A stretch of DNA of 8,793 bases from NCBI GenBank assembly GCA_027010905.1, contig JALVBA010000173.1:1-8793 (forward strand), read 5' to 3'. A program made the translations under genes and the position numbers. The notes beneath the pieces were generated by a model. The model did no database searches and was not told where the DNA came from. It saw nothing but the letters and a program-made list of their open reading frames with translations. This DNA comes from Marinilabiliaceae bacterium. GTDB taxonomy: Bacteria; Bacteroidota; Bacteroidia; Bacteroidales; Marinilabiliaceae. The first letter of the stretch is position 1; each line of letters begins with the position of its first letter. Of this stretch, positions 1 to 6,900 are shown piece by piece.

Positions 1-4
1 ATAT

Positions 5-21
5 ATTTGTTATTAACAAAT
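5..21. repeat. AT-rich palindrome downstream of the porP/sprF-like gene
   Basis: attttgtta-type inverted repeat: ATTTGTTA at 5-12 is the exact reverse complement of TAACAAAT at 14-21, with one base between. It lies 29 bases beyond the stop codon of the porP/sprF-like gene. It could be a weak terminator or an operator of the next gene, but it is almost all A/T, has a minimal loop, and no following U-run can be seen because the window ends. Function is unassigned. Confidence 0.3.
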
Positions 22-50
22 TTCATTTTTCTATTACAGTATAAACACTT

Positions 51-977
51 CTAAAAATATCTGATAGAGCGCATACCGGCACGTTTGTTAAATGTGAAAT
101 CGAACTGAAGCCCAATCTCGTGAGAACCATATTTTGCATATCGGTTTAGAGGTGTCAAAGAGTAATCAAACGAGTAACGAACAGTAAACTGTCTATTAAT
201 TACAAACTCCGACAGAAATACAACATCAGATGTACTTCTATAAGCCAAACCTAGCCATAATCGCTCAACAAACAATACATTAGCAGAGACATCAAATTGC
301 AAAGGTGCTCCATAGACAAACCGATAAAGAGCTGTGGGCTTCACTTTAACATCGCCCCAATCAAAAATGTAACCACCATAGAGATACGTATAGAGATTCT
401 TGGGGTCAACAGTATTTTTAAATTGAGCACTCTCTTTATCAAAATTTTGAGTAAAGAACTTGGGAACTGAGAATCCGGCAAAATAGTTGTCGGAGTAGAA
501 GTAGGTTCCAAAACCAAAGTTGAAACCAATCTTACTCTCTTTTCCCTGAAAGACAGGATCGAGATAGTTATCGGTAACTGCTTTTGTTCCATCATAGACA
601 TTTGAACTAGCCCCAAGCTGCAGACCAAAAGATAGAAACCTATATCTATCAATTTTCAACTTATACGAGGCTGAGGCCATAACATCGAGATTATTGGTGA
701 AACCAACCATATCGTTTGCTATTGCAATACCAAGCCCAATATTTGTATCTTCAATAGGACCATGAATATTCAGCCCCTGAGTATTTGGAGCTCCCTCAAT
801 TCCTATCCACTGAGATTTGGCAACAATTAAACCACTTATCACATCTCTTGTACCATTATAAGCAGGATTTAACAACCCCTGATTGGCAACATAATTGTTG
901 TATTGTATCTGATCCTGTGCCAACAGGGTTGTTGAAAAAATTCCAACTAATGCAAGTATTATTATATATAGTTTCAT
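51..977 (-). CDS. PorP/SprF-family type IX secretion system outer-membrane protein
   Basis: A 308-residue protein of the PorP/SprF family, outer-membrane beta-barrels that assist T9SS secretion or surface attachment of particular substrates. Residues 1-20 are a signal peptide (MKLY, hydrophobic stretch, then LLA before Q21). Family hallmarks follow: QYNNYVANQGLLNPAYNG at 25-42, KSQWIGIEGAPNTQGLNIHG at 54-73, then alternating strand-like segments (for example 113-123, 149-171, 212-236, 263-273) and SHEIGLQFDFTF at 285-296. The last residue is Phe (RYF), as expected for an outer-membrane barrel. Length is normal for the family and the gene is intact. The start is the first ATG giving a complete signal peptide; it lies 19 bases after the stop of the giant adhesin gene with no terminator between, so the two are probably one operon. 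By analogy with F. johnsoniae SprF and SprB, its likely client is that upstream protein. The family is certain; the client assignment is inference from position. Members differ in role, so I give no symbol. Confidence 0.97.
   Translation of the reverse strand: MKLYIIILALVGIFSTTLLAQDQIQYNNYVANQGLLNPAYNGTRDVISGLIVAKSQWIGIEGAPNTQGLNIHGPIEDTNIGLGIAIANDMVGFTNNLDVMASASYKLKIDRYRFLSFGLQLGASSNVYDGTKAVTDNYLDPVFQGKESKIGFNFGFGTYFYSDNYFAGFSVPKFFTQNFDKESAQFKNTVDPKNLYTYLYGGYIFDWGDVKVKPTALYRFVYGAPLQFDVSANVLFVERLWLGLAYRSTSDVVFLSEFVINRQFTVRYSFDYSLTPLNRYAKYGSHEIGLQFDFTFNKRAGMRSIRYF
918..977 (-). other. Signal peptide of the PorP/SprF protein
   Basis: Residues 1-20: Lys2, hydrophobic core LYIIILALVGIF, then STTLLA with cleavage expected before Gln21. 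Small or neutral residues at -3 and -1 (Leu18 and Ala20) are acceptable for signal peptidase I. It supports the chosen start. Confidence 0.9.
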
Positions 978-996
978 CTGTATATATTTTCTTCAA
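978..996 (-). promoter_or_regulatory. 19-bp intergenic spacer, translation start region of the porP/sprF-like gene
   Basis: On the coding strand this reads ttgaagaaaatatatacag directly before ATG. It has no hairpin and no good Shine-Dalgarno match, only a purine run GAAGAAAA at a distance. The A-rich leader is what one expects for Bacteroidetes, which rarely rely on Shine-Dalgarno pairing. The lack of a terminator supports co-transcription with the adhesin gene. Confidence 0.6.
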
Positions 997-3900
997 TTAT
1001 CTGCGCAATTCAATATAACCGCTATACTCTTTTGTTACAACTTCGCCCTCAACATTTACTTTAACGCTAAACACGTAGAAGTATGTACCGTTAGGCAGAT
1101 CGTCACCAGCGGTCACCATTGAACTTTCAGTAGATTTTCCATCCCATTCATTGTCATAGTTCTGTCCACTGGAACGGTAAACCATCGTACCCCATCGGTT
1201 AAACACCTCAAGTTTAGACTCCTCTTTATCTTCAATGCCAGTAATAACAAATTTATCGTTTATATTATCACCATTTGGTGAATATGCATTCGGAATAATA
1301 AATGAACGACCAGATCCCAAATCAACATTTCCAACAAAAATAAATATTGTAGCTGTATCAATTCGCTCCGGATATGAGGTGTTATATATGATATATCTCA
1401 CCGAGTCGCGACCATAGAATGAAGGGAGCTTTTTGTATTCGAACTTTCCTTCATCGTTAATTGAAGCATCTCCGATAGTAGAGAACTGTTGTCCTGCACT
1501 ATTCTCATCCAGATAAGTCCATGAAGTATCCAATTTGAAATAGAGGTTCTTACCTTCCCCTTCAATACTGTCAATTTCATTCAACCAAATATCATTAGCA
1601 AAAACGTTGAACCCACCAATAAGTTCCCCTTCAGATAGTGACATTAAATCATTAATAGCAATTAATGGAGACTCGTACAATCTAGCTTCACCATTCATCA
1701 TTACTGAACAGCCACCGGTTGCAGTAGCAAGTACTGAGTAAACACCACTCACTGGTTTTGTACCGTAATTAATCAGATTACTTGTACCCAATGAGTCGAC
1801 TGATGGAATGAAAGCTGTATCGTTAATTAACAGACTGTATACCACACCAATCTCTGAGCCGTCAAGAACAAGCTCCTCAGTATTTACATATCCTGTACAA
1901 CAGAAATCAAAGAGATAAGGCATAGGGTTTTCAACTACTATTACAGTATCAATAAATTCATTTGAACAACCTGAGTTGAAATCAACAGCCTTCACGGTGT
2001 ACTTACCTGAAGTATGAGGATTATTAAAGAATATTGTATCTCCATCACCTACTTTAAAGTCAACTATTTCAGCCAGTGCATCTACCAGCTGGTAACCAAT
2101 ATTTACCTCCGAACTATCCAGTCCGATCACAATACCCTGTTCACCTTCGCAATAACTGTTGGCAGCACCTTCAGTAATCATATTAAACGGAGCAGGAGAA
2201 TTCTTATAAATTACCTCTGCCCTACCCATTGATAAGTTACATTTTCCGGCTGATATTGCTATAACTTCATAACTAATAGTATCAGGAGTAATTGCTGTAT
2301 TGACATGCCAACTAACTGGATTATCAGTACCTATAATAGTATCATTAATATTAACACCATCGGCAAGAATATAGTATAAACGACCGTTTTCGCTACCATC
2401 CATTAAAACATCAGTACCTGTAGAACCACAGACATTTGTACTGCTAACAGAGATATTAAATTTAACAGGTGATGCTAACTCAGTAATGGTAATAATTTTT
2501 CCACCATTCATATCTGTTTCACAAGCATCGCCACCATACGCACCGGTAATACTATATTTTCCCTCCATAAAGATACCCAGAGATACACTATCAGTACCAT
2601 CTCCCGAAACCTCTGAAATAAGAGAGTTACTATCATCATAAACACTGTAAACTATATCGGCTTCTGTATGCTGCATCCACATCTCAACACCAGAATAGTC
2701 GCTACAGTAAGCTGTATCTTCAACCAAAACAGTGAAATCCTGAGGAGAAGGTTTTTGAGTAACAACAACCTCGCCGTTCATACTGGAGGTACAACCTTTT
2801 TCAGTAATAGCCACAACAGTGTACGAACCTATATCAGGGAATTTACCAAATATTATAGTATCACCAGTTAATCCGCCAATAGCATTACCCCAGTTGAGTT
2901 TACCAGATCCATCATCAAACTGAAGAGTATAATCAACAGTATGTTCAGAACCATTAATTCCTATTTTAGCACCGTCGGCAGGGTCACAGAAGAAACCTGA
3001 ACCAATCATCTTAAATGCAATAGGCAGAGGATTAACGGATAATGTAACGCGATTAAGCATATCCATCTTACAATCAACACCATTGTCACCCATTACGTAA
3101 TATTCACCCTCCTCGTTTGCAAGGTCGAATAGCACAGCATTTCCTGTACCTGCAACTAATCCACCAATCTGCTTATCACTACCCGGACCACTACCATCAA
3201 CAAGATACAACGAATAGAGTACACCAAGTTCAGAACCATCAAGTCCGAACACAACACCGGGATCACCGTTACAGATATCGCCAGCACCTGTTACACCAAA
3301 TTGAACAATTGCACCTGGAACATTTACAACTATTGTATTATCCAACACATCAGAACATCCGTTCATATTGGCAAGAACAGTGTATGTAGCACCTGTATCA
3401 ACAACAGGATCAGGGAATTCAACATCATTGCCGTCGCCTGTAACAACATTACCTGTAAGCACACCGGCTTTTGACAGTTCGTACACCACACCGGCTTCCG
3501 AACTCTCTATTATAATTACAGCACCATCACTACAGTCAGTACCGGTACCGGCTTTAATAATTAAAGTCTTGGTCAGGTCAGCAAATGGCTTTTCAGTAAT
3601 TGCAAATCTACCATTCATCTCAGTTGTACATGATGTAACGCCATCATCCCTTATAGCCGTGATGAAATACCTATCGGTTCCTGTGACTTCAAAGTCAAGT
3701 AAACCACCTGTTCCGTTAATCCATGCACCGGTTGTGGCATCACCCTCTCTCTCCCAACGATAGAGAACATCAGCCTCAGAACCATTAAGATGTAGATTTG
3801 TAACGCCACCTGTACAGTAATCACCATCGCTGGTAACATCGTAAACTGTAGGTAATGGATCAGCAATTAGGTCAATATCATTATTCATTGGTGAAGTACA

Positions 3901-6900
3901 ACCAACACCCGGAGTTACAGCTTCAACACTGTAAGTACCAGCAATATTATAATCTCCAAAACTTAATGGAGCATTAGGATCATCAACTGTTCCTGAAACT
4001 GTAACAACAAGTATGCCGTCACGATAGAGCATATAATCAATTCCTTTTTCCTGACCTGCAATAGAAATATTTACTCCCACAGCATCATCAATGCAGAAAT
4101 GACCATTTTGCGTAGCTTCAAGGTTGAACGATGCAGGAAGAGGAACTTCAACAACATCAACAGAACCGGTCATTGGATAACGACAACCTGTTGTTGTATT
4201 AACAATAATTGTGTAACTCCCTACAGTGGTGTACGGTCCAAATGAGTGTCCTGCGATACCTCCGGCAGTCCAAACGTCTCCAATATCAACACCATCGCGC
4301 AATACATGGTATTCGACTCCATCGTCAGAACCACCCAAAACAACATTAGCACCGGCAGTTCCTACACAGAAATTACCATCACCTGTAATATCGTAAAGAT
4401 TATAAGTTCCATCAGATTTAATCTCAAATGTATTACTCATAACCTCCGAACAGAGTGTAAGATCATTTACTGCCAATATTGTGTAGAGACCAAATGTACG
4501 CTGATTGCCAAAGCTTATTTCAGCTCCGGTTCCTGCAACAGGCGTTCCAACATTACCCCCATACAGTAGCAACTGGTATGATACACCAACATCAGAATTC
4601 TGAAGTTTTATCTCATGTCCGGCACCTCCACCGCAACCATCTACTGATCCGGTAGGTAATATACTGTAAGTGGTAGGTAGTGGGTTTTCAGTAATAGTAA
4701 CTCTATTATTCATCTCTACTCTGGAGGCAGGTACTGTAAGATAATATGCTTCAACCCTGTACTCTTCTGTTCCCAATATATTATCCCACTGAACAGCATT
4801 TGTTCCATCGTGGGTAATTGTTGCTATAACAGCATCATCAGATGTTCTGATTAATTCATAAGTTATACCATTTTGAGGTGTAGCAATATAAATACTAATA
4901 TTACTCGATCCGGCACAATATTCAGTAGCGGATGCAGAGATATCCAAAATATTTATTGCGTCCATCACACTCATATTCAGAGTTGTTGTACTAACACATC
5001 CATTAGCACTATAAACATTTACAGAAACAACATCACCATCAACAAGAGCGTTGGTAGCGTATGTATCATCACCACTACGAGCCTGCATTTCTATACCATT
5101 AACAAAGAATTGATACTCATCTCCTCCGGTGGCAGTAAATGTCACATTAGTTCCTGCAATAATATCTGTGCCTGTATCAGCAGTCAGTCCTGCCGTTGGC
5201 AGATCATAAACAGTCATAGTAATTGATGGAGCAGCTGCAGAGCAGTTAGCACTAGAGGTAACTAATACAAAAATATCGTCACCATCTAACAATGTATTTG
5301 TAGTAAATATATTTGATGTTCCATTCTGAACATCCACATTATTCACATAGTAAACATAATTAAAGTAACCAGAGGTGGCTTCAAAGGTAACATCTGTACC
5401 AGTACAAGTTGTATTGCCTCCTGGAGAGGTTATACTTAATGTAATAACCGGATTAGGATTAACAGTCATTACAAGAGAAGTTGAATTATCGGTACAACCT
5501 GTTGTATTATCAATTACGATAACATATATCCCGTCGCCATCCACAAGGGCACTTGTGGTATAAGCTACGGATGTAGAGTTCTGAACTGAACTGTCTACTC
5601 CTCCGTTTACTATGTGAAAATCGTAATTATAATCTCCAGAGCCATCAGCACCCGAGGCATTAAATGTAACCGGTGTACCGGCACAAATAACAGTACCTAC
5701 AGGCGGAGTGCTGATACTTATATTTGCTGTAACCTTATTGACAACTACCGTAGTAAGTGAAGTATCGGCACAACTATTAGCATCTGTTACAATAACAGTG
5801 TAGTCACCTGCCTGATTCTGCAAAATATTCGCGATTGATGGGTTTTGCAAGCTACTCGTATAACTCTCAGGGCCTGTCCAGCTATAATTCAACACTCCTG
5901 TACCACCACTACCATTTGCTGTAAGGTCAAGGGTTTCATCTTCACAAAGCGGACTGTTATTATTAGCCATTACACTTGGTGATGGATTAATTGTAACTGC
6001 TGTAATTGCAGATACAGAGTTACTACAACCATTAACATCAGTAACAATAACTCCGTAATTCCCGGCTTTGGCAACAGTTACATTGCTAATAGAAGGATTT
6101 TGAATAGTGCTAACAAATCCGTCAGGACCTGACCAAGCAAAAGTATAAGTACCTCCACCTCCTGAAGGAGTACTTGATAAGTTTAATGTTGCTTTTTCAC
6201 ATATAGGACTATTGTTGCTGGCGGTTATAGAGGGTATTGAATTTACAATAACGGTTGTAGTGGTCACATTGCTACAATTACCATCATCAACAGTTAAAGT
6301 ATAAATTCCAGAAGCAGCTGTTGTGGCATTTGCAATTACAGGATTTTGTTGAAGGCTAGTAAATCCGTTAGGTCCGGTCCAGCTATAAGTATAGACTCCA
6401 GTACCCTCTGTCGCACTTCCCAGAAGATTTAAAGTAGCACCTTCACAAACAGGACTATTACTTGAAGCAGCAGCAACAGGCGCATGATTAACTACAACAG
6501 TAGCTGTTGATACAGCACTAGAACATGAGTTACCATCAGTTACAACAATATCGTAATCGCCGGCCTGAGTCAAGAGTATATTTGCAATTATAGGATCTTT
6601 AGTAGAACTGCTAAAACCGGCAGGGCCAGTCCAGCTGTATGTATATGTACCATCACCTCCTAAAGGCGCAGCACCCAAATGAAGTGTTCCATCCTCACAG
6701 ATGGGGCTGTCACTACTGGCTGTTACTGTAGGATTCACATTTACAACAACTGTTGTAGATGCGGCCACTACGCTAGCACAACCCTTATCATCAGAAACAT
6801 TGACCTGATAAACACCTGCCTGTGCCTGTGTTATAGGATTGATAACCGGACTTTGGTCTGTACTGGTATATCCACCCGGACCAGTCCAACTAAATGTATA

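Noticed and set aside
2..9. TATATTTG, a match to the Bacteroidetes -7 promoter motif TAnnTTTG, on the plus strand
   Set aside because: The -33 region would be outside the window, no plus-strand gene follows, and it sits within the AT-rich palindrome; chance match is likely.
341..652. 103-codon minus-strand frame inside the PorP/SprF gene
   Set aside because: It overlaps a full-length, family-matching protein in another frame and has no recognisable motif; it is a shadow.
3368..3763. 131-codon open frame on the plus strand, with a Ser/Pro/Val/Thr-rich product
   Set aside because: Entirely antisense to the B array of the giant gene; its composition mirrors the opposite-strand codons and it has no domain or signal peptide. 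Other plus-strand frames (for example 3117-3389, 4246-4569, 4873-5226) fall for the same reason.
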